Below are positions 1 through 9,800 of a DNA stretch of 23,316 nucleotides, piece by piece. A program made the translations under genes and the position numbers. The stretch comes from UBA2136 sp047635695 (lineage in GTDB: Bacteria > Pseudomonadota > Alphaproteobacteria > UBA2136). Location: contig JBLILN010000023.1 in assembly GCA_047635695.1 (NCBI GenBank), positions 1 through 23,316 on the forward strand, in the 5' to 3' direction. Each line of letters begins with the position of its first letter. Position 1 is the first letter of the stretch. The notes below the pieces were generated by a model. It worked only from the letters and a program-made list of their open reading frames with translations. It was not told the origin of the DNA and did no database searches.

Positions 1-11
1 ATTTCGCTCAT
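1..11 (-). CDS. Start of an unidentified gene running off the left edge
   Basis: On the minus strand an ATG at 11-9 overlaps the TGA stop of the oxidoreductase gene by four bases (ATGA). It reads Met-Ser-Glu before the window ends. Such a four-base overlap is typical of translationally coupled genes, so the flavin genes to the right probably continue into another operon member. Nothing can be said about its product. Confidence 0.3.
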
Positions 12-1084
12 GAAAAATCTTCCATAATTTTATTTGCTGTGTAAGGGGCAAAGCATAAGCCTATACCACCATGTCCTGTGGCATGATAAAGGCCTTTTAA
101 GTTTTTATCCCAGCCTAAAATAGGGCCGCCTTGTTTACTGTGCGGGCGCACATTGGCCCATTGCTTTATAATTTTTGCTTTTGCAAGCGCAGGCATTAAA
201 GCTTCGCCTTTTCTGATCAGCATTTCTTCGGCTTCAAGAGTTGTTTCTGTATTAAAACCTAGGTTAGGTTCTTTTGTGGCACCTAACCAAATTTTTTTAT
301 TTGGCAGTGGCATAAGGTAAACACCAAGCCCACGTATAAGGCGTTTAAGCGGTTGTTTGTTCATTGAAAGTTCTAATGCTTGGCCTTTAACGGGCACAAC
401 ATACGCCTCTTGGCGATATTTTTCTGGAATGATATTGCCACTCCAAGCACCTGCAGCCATAATAACCTTGTTGGTTTTGATAATGCCTGTAGCACTGCGT
501 ACGGCTGTAATTTCATCATTTTCGGTAACAATTTCAATAACGGGTGATTCTTCACGTATATCAACGCCATGGCGCATGCATGCAGCGCGGAGTGCAGCGA
601 CCATGCGTATAGGTTCAAATATAGCTGTTGCGTGGCAATACAAAGCACCAAATTCACCGGCATTAACTTCGGGTTCAATTTTTTTTATTTCGGCAGGGGT
701 TAGCATTTGTTGGGCAGGTTTACCGTTAAATGTCGGCCATTTTTCATTTGCAATAGCAACACCACCAGATAGGCGGTCATACTGTCTTTGGTCTTGTGCA
801 ATTTGTAAGCGGCCAATTCTTGAAAAACCAATATCAACGCCAGAAATTTCCACAAGGTCTTTTGCAAAACTGGCGTAGCTCCATAGGCTTTTGCGTTGGT
901 TATTGGGCATTTCTTCCTCACGCCAAGGGTTGTAAGGCATGAGTGCACCAAGTGAAGCACCTGTTGAACCACTACCACATTTTCCTTTTTCAAGCACAAC
1001 AACCTCATGCCCATTTTGTGCCAATTTCCATGCTGCACTAAGGCCAATAATACCGCCACCTATAACAACAATTGTTTCTTGCAT
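8..1084 (-). CDS. FAD-dependent amine/amino-acid oxidoreductase (DAO family, ThiO/DadA-like)
   Basis: A 358-residue protein of the D-amino-acid oxidase/glycine oxidase superfamily. The N-terminus has the dinucleotide-binding beta-alpha-beta motif (IGGGIIGLSAAWKLAQNG, from about residue 8), followed by a Glu (VVLEKG) that normally binds the FAD ribose. The C-terminus has the TGHGGIGLCFAP segment, the second flavin contact seen in this fold. The family oxidatively deaminates glycine, sarcosine or D-amino acids; length and architecture fit a soluble glycine oxidase (ThiO, supplying dehydroglycine for thiazole synthesis) better than the larger DadA, but substrate cannot be read from sequence. The ATG is one base after the riboflavin kinase stop, with an AAAGGTG ribosome-binding site inside the end of that gene, so the two are coupled. 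The stop overlaps the next gene's start. A thi gene next door would support ThiO. Confidence 0.8.
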   Translation of the reverse strand: MQETIVVIGGGIIGLSAAWKLAQNGHEVVVLEKGKCGSGSTGASLGALMPYNPWREEEMPNNQRKSLWSYASFAKDLVEISGVDIGFSRIGRLQIAQDQRQYDRLSGGVAIANEKWPTFNGKPAQQMLTPAEIKKIEPEVNAGEFGALYCHATAIFEPIRMVAALRAACMRHGVDIREESPVIEIVTENDEITAVRSATGIIKTNKVIMAAGAWSGNIIPEKYRQEAYVVPVKGQALELSMNKQPLKRLIRGLGVYLMPLPNKKIWLGATKEPNLGFNTETTLEAEEMLIRKGEALMPALAKAKIIKQWANVRPHSKQGGPILGWDKNLKGLYHATGHGGIGLCFAPYTANKIMEDFS

Positions 1085-1085
1085 T

Positions 1086-1484
1086 TTATAGCACCTTTGG
1101 TTTTTTTGAATTTAATATAGCGCGACATTTTACACAGTCGTCGGCAATACTCTTTTTTAAATCTTCTAAATTTGTAAATTTAATTTCACCACGTATAAAT
1201 GCGGCGAACTCTATTTTAAGTGTCTCGTTATATATCATGGCGTCGAAGTCTAATATATGGACTTCGAGTTGAGGCTTTTCAAGGCCAAATGTCGGATTAA
1301 ATCCCCAGCTGGCGGCGCCTAAATATAAGTGACCTTTTAATTGCACCCAAACGGCGTAAATACCAATACTTGGCAGGGCGGCTACTTGTTTTTTATTCAG
1401 CTCAATATTGGCGGTGGGAAACCCAATCTCACGACCGCGTTTTGCGCCTGTTACCACTATGCCTGAAACCGTTATATTTTCCAT
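1086..1484 (-). CDS. Stand-alone riboflavin kinase (RibF C-terminal domain only)
   Basis: A 132-residue protein matching only the riboflavin kinase half of bifunctional RibF. It makes FMN from riboflavin and ATP. Visible family features are the GREIGFPTANIEL motif (about residues 18-30; PTAN binds the nucleotide phosphates and metal), the GIYAVWVQLKG strand, a GFNPTFG turn, and LEVHILDFD with the Glu that acts as general base, followed by the C-terminal alpha segment. No nucleotidyltransferase (FAD synthetase) domain precedes it: a terminator hairpin lies only about 30 bp upstream, so this is not a truncated longer frame. An AAAAGG ribosome-binding site sits 5 bases before the ATG. It is followed one base later by an FAD-dependent enzyme, so the pair may be functionally linked. 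All motifs look intact and it should be active. Confidence 0.85.
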   Translation of the reverse strand: MENITVSGIVVTGAKRGREIGFPTANIELNKKQVAALPSIGIYAVWVQLKGHLYLGAASWGFNPTFGLEKPQLEVHILDFDAMIYNETLKIEFAAFIRGEIKFTNLEDLKKSIADDCVKCRAILNSKKPKVL

Positions 1485-1515
1485 ATAAACCTTTTAACAT
1501 AATTTACCGAAAAAG

Positions 1516-1546
1516 AAAAAGGCTCTGCTGTATGCAGAGCCTTTTT
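1516..1546. terminator. Bidirectional intrinsic terminator
   Basis: A perfect inverted repeat: the arm GGCTCTGC pairs with GCAGAGCC around a 5-base loop, with A5 before and T5 after, so it can work on both strands. Its natural job is to end the minus-strand secreted-protein gene at 1591. It lies only about 30 bp before the riboflavin kinase start. Confidence 0.85.
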
Positions 1547-1590
1547 AGTAAAGCTTTTTAAAAATTAATTTTTAAAATACTATCGATAGT

Positions 1591-2262
1591 TTAGTCGTCT
1601 TTTGCTTGAATGTGCATTCCAGCGCAGAAAGTGTCTCGTTCCATCCCACGGTCAGCAGCTGCTTTACATAGGTCGTGACGGCGTATTTCTTGTTCTAATT
1701 GCATCGCAAAGGCTTCGCCTTGCTTAGCTTGTGCAAATTGACGGTCAGAAATAAGGTTAGCTTTTTGTGTTTCAACCATTTCTCGTCCAATGCCCGTTAA
1801 CTGAAAGCCAACACATTTACTTGATAGTGTACCGCTTGAGTCATATCTAAAACCTTTTGCTAAAAGTTTCATACAATGATCGGCAAGTACCATTTTAGTG
1901 TCATGTTGCATTTGAGCATAGGACTCTTTCATTGCTTTTTCACAGGTGATACCACTACCAAAGGCCGTAAACGGTATGCTGACGTTTAAATATACAGCGC
2001 CATTGTTCACATAGTCTTGTCCGCTACCAGCAACACCCACATTGAGTGACGCTTGGGCGCAATTGACGCGACCAATGGAACCATAAGCATGTTGTGAGCC
2101 GTTATTTACATAAGTCGGGTTGTTGCTTACAATGCCCGTTGAGATTTGATTTGACTGATTGTTGATATCATTATTTTGAGATTGACTGTCTATATCACTG
2201 TTTGCCAAGGCAGCAAAAGAAAGTGGTAGGGCTGCCATTGTTACAAATAATAGTTTGCGCAT
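1591..2262 (-). CDS. Secreted protein of unknown function, Asn/Gln-rich N-terminus
   Basis: A 223-residue protein starting MRKLLFVTMAALPLSFAALANS, a typical Sec signal peptide with an A-L-A cleavage site near residue 19. The chosen ATG at 2262 has GGAGAA 9-10 bases upstream; a longer in-frame start at 2319 would bury the signal peptide and lacks a site. After the signal comes a low-complexity stretch rich in Asn, Gln and Ser (about 20-60), then a region with paired cysteines (CAQ, CEKA, DHCMK, SKCVG, HDLC, TFCAG) that could form disulfides in the periplasm. The C-terminal third is charged and probably helical. I do not recognise a family. It is flanked by hairpin terminators on both sides, so it is probably a single-gene transcript. 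Confidence 0.7.
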   Translation of the reverse strand: MRKLLFVTMAALPLSFAALANSDIDSQSQNNDINNQSNQISTGIVSNNPTYVNNGSQHAYGSIGRVNCAQASLNVGVAGSGQDYVNNGAVYLNVSIPFTAFGSGITCEKAMKESYAQMQHDTKMVLADHCMKLLAKGFRYDSSGTLSSKCVGFQLTGIGREMVETQKANLISDRQFAQAKQGEAFAMQLEQEIRRHDLCKAAADRGMERDTFCAGMHIQAKDD

Positions 2263-2305
2263 GTAGGTTATTCTCCAAAAGGTATACGATTGTGATATGT
2301 AAAAT

Positions 2306-2333
2306 AAAAAAGAGAGCAAATGCTCTCTTTTTT
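2306..2333. terminator. Bidirectional intrinsic terminator
   Basis: GAGAGC pairs with GCTCTC around a 4-base AAAT loop, preceded by A6 and followed by T6. It ends the minus-strand gene at 2349; the promoter of the next minus-strand gene (start 2262) must then lie in the roughly 45 bp between. Confidence 0.85.
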
Positions 2334-2348
2334 CATCAAAATAAAAAT

Positions 2349-2867
2349 TTACTGAGCAAAATGCGTACGTGTACGCGTTGTTTCAGTAAAATTTGTTCTT
2401 GTGCGGTTGAAATAATTGCCATGCTCTTCTGTGGAATAGTAACGTTGATCTGATACTTCGCCATTAATAGCAAATGTTTCTTCTATGCCGTTGAGGTAAC
2501 TTTCATAAGCACCTTCAACACGCTGTTTAGAAAAACCAGTTTCACTTTTATCTTCCCAACTATTTCCTGCAACTGTGTTGCCAACGACGCGATAATTTGC
2601 ACCGCCAGAAAATGTGCCAGAATTTTTGCTATTACCTTCAATGGTTGAAAATTCATAGCGACCGTACTGCTCTATGGCAGAACCTTGGTCGTTGTTAAGT
2701 GCTATGATTTTCTGACCAAATGACTGTTGGTAGCGTTCTCCGTAACTAGAGCCAACAGATGTTGTTGTGCCTTGAATATTAGACTTAACATCAACAACAT
2801 TAATCGCATGTGCAGAAGTGGCTATAAGAGCGGTAAGTGCAAGTGCGATAGTAAGTAATTTTTTCAT
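2349..2867 (-). CDS. Secreted protein of unknown function, Thr/Ser/Asn-rich
   Basis: A 172-residue protein with a clean Sec signal peptide (MKKLLTIALALTALIATSAHA, cleavage after AHA at about residue 21). The mature part has no cysteine and no membrane segment and is rich in Gly, Ser, Thr, Asn and Tyr, with alternating polar residues that suggest beta structure (for example GTFSGGANYRVVGNTVAGNS). The C-terminus carries a repetitive RTRTNFTETTRTRTHF stretch. GGA about 12 bases upstream is the only ribosome-binding signal. I do not recognise a family; an exported surface or periplasmic beta-protein is possible but not shown. Its neighbour at 1591 is also a secreted unknown, but a terminator separates them. 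Confidence 0.7.
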   Translation of the reverse strand: MKKLLTIALALTALIATSAHAINVVDVKSNIQGTTTSVGSSYGERYQQSFGQKIIALNNDQGSAIEQYGRYEFSTIEGNSKNSGTFSGGANYRVVGNTVAGNSWEDKSETGFSKQRVEGAYESYLNGIEETFAINGEVSDQRYYSTEEHGNYFNRTRTNFTETTRTRTHFAQ

Positions 2868-3263
2868 GTTTTATATATCCTATAAAATAAAAAGTGCCAA
2901 AAATTAGGCAAAGAGTTAGACCTTGTAGGCCTGTTTTTTTGAGATTGTAGATTTATATTTTAATTAAAAAAAATATCTACGGGTTTAGATGATCAATCTT
3001 AAAAAAGATCGTTTTGGTCCTTACGCAAAAATAGTTGCGAGTGAAGGTTCTTGTAAACGTTAAGGTGTTACTGTTTGTTAATTGAGAGCCGGAATCTACC
3101 ATAAAGATTATATATGTCAACAACTAAAACGAATGAAAAATAATATTGTATGCAATTTATACGTAAGTGGCTGAAAATTAAAGAAAATAAAAATGCATTT
3201 TTTTTACAATAAGTTAGTAAAACTCTGTCTTTTGCTGTTGATTAAATTGCATATTGCGGTAAT
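2868..3263. other. Divergent intergenic region between a secreted-protein gene and mrcA
   Basis: About 400 bp of AT-rich DNA that must hold the promoters of the minus-strand gene at 2867 and of mrcA. It includes an imperfect hairpin at 2947-2980 (GTAGAT at one end, ATCTAC at the other, A/T-rich between) and a 24-codon plus-strand reading frame at 2989-3063 without a good ribosome-binding site. I could not place a convincing -35/-10 pair. Confidence 0.5.
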
Positions 3264-5720
3264 ATGGAATTTATGAAATTCTGGCCCAGCAAAGAAAAGT
3301 CCTATTACAAACTTAGAGCATTGGTTGCTTTAGGTTGTTATGGTTTTGTTGCAGGTGTTATTATGGTTGTGGCTATTCTTGCTTATTTTGCAACGCAAGT
3401 GCCTGACTATAGAACACTTGCTGAATATTCACCAAGCCTAATTACAAAGGTATATGACAGAAATGGTGAAGTACTTGCTGAATATGCAAAACAGCGCCGT
3501 GTTTATGTGCCTATCGACGAAATGCCAAGTAAGGTAATTAACGCTTACCTCGCCGCAGAGGATGACCAGTTTTATAAACACTCTGGTTTTGATATTAAAG
3601 GCATTATACGTGCCGCTCTTATTAATATATTCACATCACGCCGCCAAGGTGCAAGTACTATTACACAGCAGGTGGCTAAAAACTTTTTCCTTTCTAGTGA
3701 ACGAAGCTATGTGCGTAAAATTAAGGAGCTCATTCTTTCGTACCGTATCGAAAAAGCCTTTTCAAAAGACAAAATTTTAGAACTTTATTTAAATCAAATT
3801 TATTTAGGTAATGGTTCTTACGGTGTTGCTGCTGCTGCCATGGCATATTATGGCAAAGACCTTGACGAGCTAAGTTACGCTCAAACGGCCATGCTTGCAG
3901 GTTTGCCAAAAGCACCTTCAAGGTACAACCCTTTGTCAAACGACCGTGTGGCACGTTACCGTCGTGACGTGGTTTTAAACCGTATAGCGGCAGAAGGTTT
4001 TATCACCGAAGAAGAACGTCAAGCAGCTATTGCAGAAGACTTAAACTTAAGCCCCACATCACTTAAATATGGTCAAGAAGCCCCACACTTTAGTGAGCAT
4101 GTGCGCCGTTTTGTTCTAGATACTTATGGTGAGACGGACCTTTACAGTGCTGGTTTTTCTGTTCATACAACGCTCGATAAAAAAATGCAGTCATACGCAG
4201 AAGAAGCTGTTTATAAAGCCTTGCGTGAATATGACCGCCGCCATGGTTACCGTGGTCCTGTAGGACGTATGAACCTGCTTATTAACTGGCAAAGACGCAT
4301 TGATAAAGAAGCCAAAGCAAGGCATAGCAAAGAAAAAATAGGCGTGCCTGCCGTAGTGCTTGAAACCGATGATAATACAGGTGTGGCATATATTGGTTTG
4401 CCTCAAAATGTACGCGGTACAATACAATTGGCAACTTTAAAATGGGCCAGAAGACATATAGACGCTGATACGTTGGATAAACGTATTAAAAAAGTCAGCG
4501 ACGTTCTTTCTGTTAATGATATTATTCTTGTGAAGCCTATGGCTGAAATTTATGACCCCGCTCAAGATGCCTCTGTTGAAGAAGGTTTTTACAATTTAGA
4601 ACAAGTGCCAGCGGTGCAAGGTTCATTTATTGCAATCGACCCCAATACAGGTGCTATTCTTGCTATGGTTGGTGGTCTTGATGACGGTACGGGCTTTAAC
4701 CGTGCAGTACAGTCTAAACGACAAGTGGGTTCAGCTTTAAAACCTATCGTTTATGCATTGGCACTGGAAAAAGGCTACACCCCAGCTTCTATTATATTAG
4801 ATGCCCCCGTTGTTCTGCGGAATGATGAGCTTGATACAGCATGGAAACCGCGCAACTATAGTGAAAAGGTTTATGGGGAATCCACACTTAGACGTGGTTT
4901 AGAAAAGTCTCGTAACCTTATGACAATACGTTTGTCGCGTGAATTAGGTATCGGTAATATTATTCGGTATATACGTAAATATGGCATTACAGCTCAGTTA
5001 GATCGTAATTTATCGACGGCTCTTGGCTCATCATCTATTTCATTATTAGAGCTCACCAGTGCTTATGGTGTCTTTGCCAATGGCGGACGCCTTGTTAAAC
5101 CATATGCTGTTAATATGGTGCAAGACGCCGTTGGTTCAGTTATTTATCGTCAACATGAAGCCTGTACAGCATGCGGCGTGGATATTGCTGAATCAATTTA
5201 TGAACCACTTGAATTACCGGCAGTGGGTGAACAAATTATTCCAGAAACAGTGGCTTTCCAAATGGCGCATATTCTTCAAGGTATTGTCGAACGCGGCACG
5301 GCTTGGCGTGCCAGAAGTGTCGGCCAACCTGTTGGCGCTAAAACAGGGACAACAAACGACTTTATTGATGCATGGCTCATGGGGATAGCTCCGAATATGG
5401 CTATTGGTTCATGGGTTGGTTTCGATAGGCCACAAACGCTTGGCGCCAATGAAACGGGCTCAAAAGCCGCGGCACCTATTTGGGTCGACTTTGCAACAAA
5501 AGCACTTAATGAAGGGCATAAAACACTTTCATATAAAGTACCCGAGGGCATTACTTTTGTACAAATTGACTCTGACACGGGCGTGTTACCAAACGCCAAA
5601 ACAACAAAACGTGTGTTTGAGGCCTTCATTGAAGGCACCGAACCGACATCAAGCGTGAAAAAAGTCCAAAAAGAAACAGCCTCTGGTACAAGCGATATCC
5701 AATTTCAAGGAATATATTAA
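3264..5720 (+). CDS. mrcA: Penicillin-binding protein 1A (bifunctional transglycosylase/transpeptidase)
   Basis: An 818-residue class A PBP that polymerises and cross-links peptidoglycan on the outer face of the inner membrane. Order of parts: short cytoplasmic tail; one membrane helix (about 18-45); GT51 transglycosylase with catalytic Glu99 in AAEDDQFYKH, GASTITQQVAKN (129-140) and the YLNQIYLGNGSYGV block; an OB-like insert (about 320-430) typical of PBP1A; and the transpeptidase with SALK (490-493, nucleophile Ser490), SRN (549-551) and KTGT (693-696). All catalytic residues are present and length is normal. An alternative ATG lies three codons in (3273). The TAA stop shares its last A with the prfB ATG, so the two are probably translated together; mrcA followed by prfB is a common alphaproteobacterial order. 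Confidence 0.96.
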   Translation: MEFMKFWPSKEKSYYKLRALVALGCYGFVAGVIMVVAILAYFATQVPDYRTLAEYSPSLITKVYDRNGEVLAEYAKQRRVYVPIDEMPSKVINAYLAAEDDQFYKHSGFDIKGIIRAALINIFTSRRQGASTITQQVAKNFFLSSERSYVRKIKELILSYRIEKAFSKDKILELYLNQIYLGNGSYGVAAAAMAYYGKDLDELSYAQTAMLAGLPKAPSRYNPLSNDRVARYRRDVVLNRIAAEGFITEEERQAAIAEDLNLSPTSLKYGQEAPHFSEHVRRFVLDTYGETDLYSAGFSVHTTLDKKMQSYAEEAVYKALREYDRRHGYRGPVGRMNLLINWQRRIDKEAKARHSKEKIGVPAVVLETDDNTGVAYIGLPQNVRGTIQLATLKWARRHIDADTLDKRIKKVSDVLSVNDIILVKPMAEIYDPAQDASVEEGFYNLEQVPAVQGSFIAIDPNTGAILAMVGGLDDGTGFNRAVQSKRQVGSALKPIVYALALEKGYTPASIILDAPVVLRNDELDTAWKPRNYSEKVYGESTLRRGLEKSRNLMTIRLSRELGIGNIIRYIRKYGITAQLDRNLSTALGSSSISLLELTSAYGVFANGGRLVKPYAVNMVQDAVGSVIYRQHEACTACGVDIAESIYEPLELPAVGEQIIPETVAFQMAHILQGIVERGTAWRARSVGQPVGAKTGTTNDFIDAWLMGIAPNMAIGSWVGFDRPQTLGANETGSKAAAPIWVDFATKALNEGHKTLSYKVPEGITFVQIDSDTGVLPNAKTTKRVFEAFIEGTEPTSSVKKVQKETASGTSDIQFQGIY

Positions 5721-6848
5721 TGCAAGCAGAACACAAACATCTTGTGACAAAAATTGAGCAGTCTCTTGAACTGCTGAGGGGGTATTTTTGACATTGAGGC
5801 ATTAACCAAACGCCTGAGTGAATTAAATAAACAAGTCGAAGATCCTCATATTTGGGACGACGCGGATAAAGCCCGTGCCATCATGCAAGAGAAGTCTCAT
5901 ATTGAAGGCAATATCGAAAAAATCAGCAAGATGTCATTACGCCTTGAAGATGCTGTATCCTTTATTGATTTAGGGGAAGAGGAAGGTGACAAAGACGCCA
6001 TAATAGACGGTGAAAAAGAACTTCATAATCTAGCTCAAGAGTCAGAACGCCTCGAAACAGAACGCTTACTCAGCGGTGAAGCTGACCGCAACAATACATT
6101 TGTAGAAGTGCATTCAGGGGCAGGCGGTACAGAATCTCAAGACTGGGCACAAATGCTCATGCGTATGTATATACGTTGGGCAGAACGTAACGGCTATAAA
6201 ATTGATATTATCGATGAAAGTAAGGGCGACGAGGCAGGCATAAAATCTGTCACTATGAAGTTTTCAGGCCCCTTTGCTTATGGCCTAGCTAAAACCGAAA
6301 GTGGTGTACACCGCTTGGTACGTTGCTCGCCGTTTGATTCACAAAACAGAAGGCATACGTCGTTTGCATCTGTTTTTGCTTATCCAGAAATTGATAGCTC
6401 CATTGCCATTGAAATTATCCCGAGTGATTTACGTATTGATACTTACCGTGCCAGTGGCGCTGGTGGACAACATGTCAACACGACAGACAGTGCTGTGCGT
6501 ATTACCCACGAACCAACAGGTATTGTTGTGCAATGTCAAAACCAACGCTCACAACATAAAAATAAAGACGAAGCCATGGGGATGCTAAAGGCGAGATTAT
6601 ATGAAGCAGAAATTCGTCGCCAAGAAGCAGAAAAAGACGAAATGGAATCTACAAAAACTGAAAACGGTTGGGGGCATCAAATACGTTCCTATGTCCTTCA
6701 CCCATACCAAATGGTTAAAGACCTGCGTACAAGTGTAGAAACAGGGAACACGAGCGCTGTTTTAGACGGTGACCTAGAAAAGTTTATATCGGCAGCCCTA
6801 GCTATGCGTGTGACAAACACCAGAAGCACTACTGATAACGGGAAATAA
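5720..6848 (+). CDS. prfB: Peptide chain release factor 2 (programmed +1 frameshift)
   Basis: RF2 releases the peptide at UGA and UAA. The gene starts at the ATG at 5720, reads 23 codons to a TGA at 5789-5791, and continues in the +1 frame from GAC at 5790, giving about 375 residues, close to the usual size. The shifted part shows the stop-recognition tripeptide SPF (203-205) and the catalytic GGQ (248-250), within two residues of E. coli numbering. Reading only from the internal ATG at 5883 would lose the first N-terminal helices, so the frameshifted form is the right model. Translation of the second frame falls when RF2 is plentiful, giving autoregulation. The start overlaps the mrcA stop by one base. 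Confidence 0.96.
5777..5792 (+). promoter_or_regulatory. RF2 autoregulatory frameshift site
   Basis: An internal Shine-Dalgarno-like AGGGGG (5777-5782), then TAT, the slippery TTT, and an in-frame TGA followed by C. Spacing is the same as in the classic E. coli site; only the slippery codon differs (TTT instead of CTT). TGA followed by C is the weak termination context used in this switch. Confidence 0.95.
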
Positions 6849-6851
6849 TAC

Positions 6852-9800
6852 ATGTTAATGTCGACGTTGAGATTCATTAAAAGAATGACATTTTATGTGA
6901 TCTTTTTTTGTACCTTAACGGTCGCTATGCTTTTAGCTTTAATGAGCTATAAACCTTTCACTATCGACACGGATCGAGACATTGTAAACCACTTTTTAAA
7001 CATCCAAGGCAACCAATTGCGTTTACGTAAGTTATCACTTTGGTTTGACGGTAGCCTGCATATGAAAGGTGAAGACGGGGAAGTTTACGCTGCCGACGAT
7101 GCGCAAATTTTAAATATCAATAAATTAGAGATTGAGTTTTCTACCTCAGCTTTATTGTTAGGGCGTTTAGCACCAAAACATATTGATTTGGAAGGGCTCA
7201 GTTTAGATGTTAATTTAGATAGGGACGCTTTTTATATTGCAGGTTTTCCTGTGCGTTTAGACCCGACAAACTCTGAAAATACACAAGCAGGCCTCATTGA
7301 TTATTTAAATCAAAAGGGACGTCTCGCAACTTATTATACAGCCATAAAAACTGTACGCGCGCATAACATTAACTTGAACATTAAAGACGATGTTAATGTG
7401 AAGTCTTGGTACATTAAAGACGGCGATGTTGCCTTTACACGTAGCTTTAGGTCGGGCGAAACTATTCATATTAATGGTAATTTAGCAAGGTCAACGTTGT
7501 TGGCTGTTACCCCTGTACAAATGACCTTCCACCACCCTAAATATGCAGAAAGTGCCACACTTGATATTAAGCTTGAAAATGCTTCTAGCAAGTTTTTGGA
7601 TGACTATATCCCATTTGAAAACCCTATAAAAACAAAAGGGGAAATAGCCCTAACCCTTGACTTGCTACCAGGCAATGTCATTAAAAGTACAAACGTCATT
7701 ATGGAAATGCAAAAAGGTACTATACATGCAAGCAGCGCCTATAATTTCCCCTTTGAATTTAAAACGGGCTACATGGACATTAGCTATTCGAAAGAAAGCA
7801 ATGGCCTCGTAACCATCAATACATTGTCAGTGCTCGACAACGAAGATTGGCCTATAGATGTGAGTGGTACAATTAGCAATATTTTAGAACCTAAAAAATT
7901 AGATTTTAACCTCAGTTTGCTAGGGAAGGGTCATACGACAATCAATCATGTTGCCAGTTATTTACCCGATAGAAAAATAAGAAGCGTCACCAATTGGATC
8001 AGAAATAATGTCAGCGATTCACAGGTTTCAAACTTACACCTTATTTACAATGGCCGACCAAGTGAATTGCCTTTTTGCGATAAAACTTGTGGTTTTGACG
8101 GGTCTTTTGACTTCACAAACTTTTCTTTAACGGCCCTTAAAAAAGCACCGACCATTCGTGATTTAACGGGGTCTTTTGAAATGAAAAAGGACTATATTAA
8201 AATTACGGCCAAAACAGGTAAATGGGTGCGTCAAAACCTAGAAAAAGTTGAAGCGGTGATTGCGGGTTACTTTACCGAAGGCGTTGAAACAGGCATTACT
8301 GTGAATGGTACAGCAAGCGGTTCTATTCAGGGTGTTATTGATATTGTTGAACAAGCTGTTTCTGCTAAAAACCCTGGTAGTATTAAATTTGCAGGTACGC
8401 ATAAATCAAAGGGCTCTCTTTATATTCCCTTTAAAGACTTAACCTATCCAAAGGTGCGTTATAATTATAAATCTGACGTTAAAAATGTTGCCACAACAAC
8501 GGTGGTTAAAGGGTTTGACGCACGTGTACCTTTGGGCACATTATCTGTTACACAAGACCATATAAAATTAGAAGCACCCGGCACACTCAATGGTTTAGAT
8601 GTGACATATGACTGGCGTGAAAACATGCAAAACTCACTTAATGAAACGCTTCTTTCTATCAATGTTGAAGTGCCTGCAGATATGGTTGTTGACTTGTTAA
8701 GCCCTACATCGCTTGAAATATCTGAAACGGTAAGCGTTGCCTTAAGCGTTAAAGCATCTAAAAACGGTCATTATGATTATACGTTTTTAAGCGATTTGAA
8801 TAAAAACAAGGTTGTCCAGTCAGGCCTTAATTGGGTAAAAGAAAAGAACATACCTTTAACAGTTATTGGTAAGGGTGTTTACAAAAATAAATCAGATCCA
8901 TTGGTGCTGAACCTTTCTGCAATAGGTGAAAATGTTAACATTCAAGGCAATGTGCTTTTAGGTGAAGTGTTTGAAGCCGACTTTGAAAAGTTTGATATTG
9001 GTCAAAATAAATTAAAAGCAGCTATAAAGGGCGATGTTTTAAACCTTGTAGGCCAGCAGTTAGATTTATCGTCCATAGACATTTTGTCAGAAAATAAAAA
9101 GGCAGGTAAAGCATTAGGCAATCTAAATATAACGGGAAATATTGAGAACGTTATCTTTAAAAACGGTTCTATCAAAAATGTAACTGCTAGCTTGGAGCGT
9201 CAAGATGGGCAGTGGGCATACATTGATGTTACGGCAGGTGAGGGACAGTCACAAACGATATTCACTTTAAAATACCCCTCAGAGGACCACATGTCATTGC
9301 GTTTTGACGGTTATGGAGCGGGTGAAACATTTAAAACCATGGGGCTAATTAAGACCCTACGCAATGGCCATGCAAGTATAACGGCTGATATTTATACGGT
9401 TGATGGCAAAAAGCAGGGGAAAGGTTTATTGAAAATAGAAAAAGTACATATTGTTGAAGCGCCTGTTATGGCTCAATTACTATCTTTAATATCACTGACA
9501 GAATTGCTATCACAAAAAAAAGGCATCTACTTTGATAATGCAACCGTGCCATTGCTGTTCGTTGGCGATGAAATGATTATCGACCATGCCTCTTTAAGTG
9601 GCCCTTCTATTGGCTTACGATTAAAAGGTAAAATAAACACCAAAACAGACCTGTTGAATATTGAGGGGCAGCTTATTCCTGCAGAAGGATTAAACTCACT
9701 GGTATCTAAAATCCCTTTATTGGGTACTTTACTTACAGGTTCTCAGGCAGGACTTTTGGTGGCTGATTTTTCTGTAAAAGGTACTAAAAGTAAACCTAAG

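Noticed and set aside
2989..3063. A 24-codon plus-strand frame (MINLKKDRFGPYAKIVASEGSCKR)
   Set aside because: It has no clear ribosome-binding site or promoter and is short enough to occur by chance; kept only as part of the intergenic description.
5883..6848. prfB annotated from the internal ATG at 5883
   Set aside because: The frameshift site upstream is textbook in sequence and spacing, and the internal start would delete the N-terminal helices.
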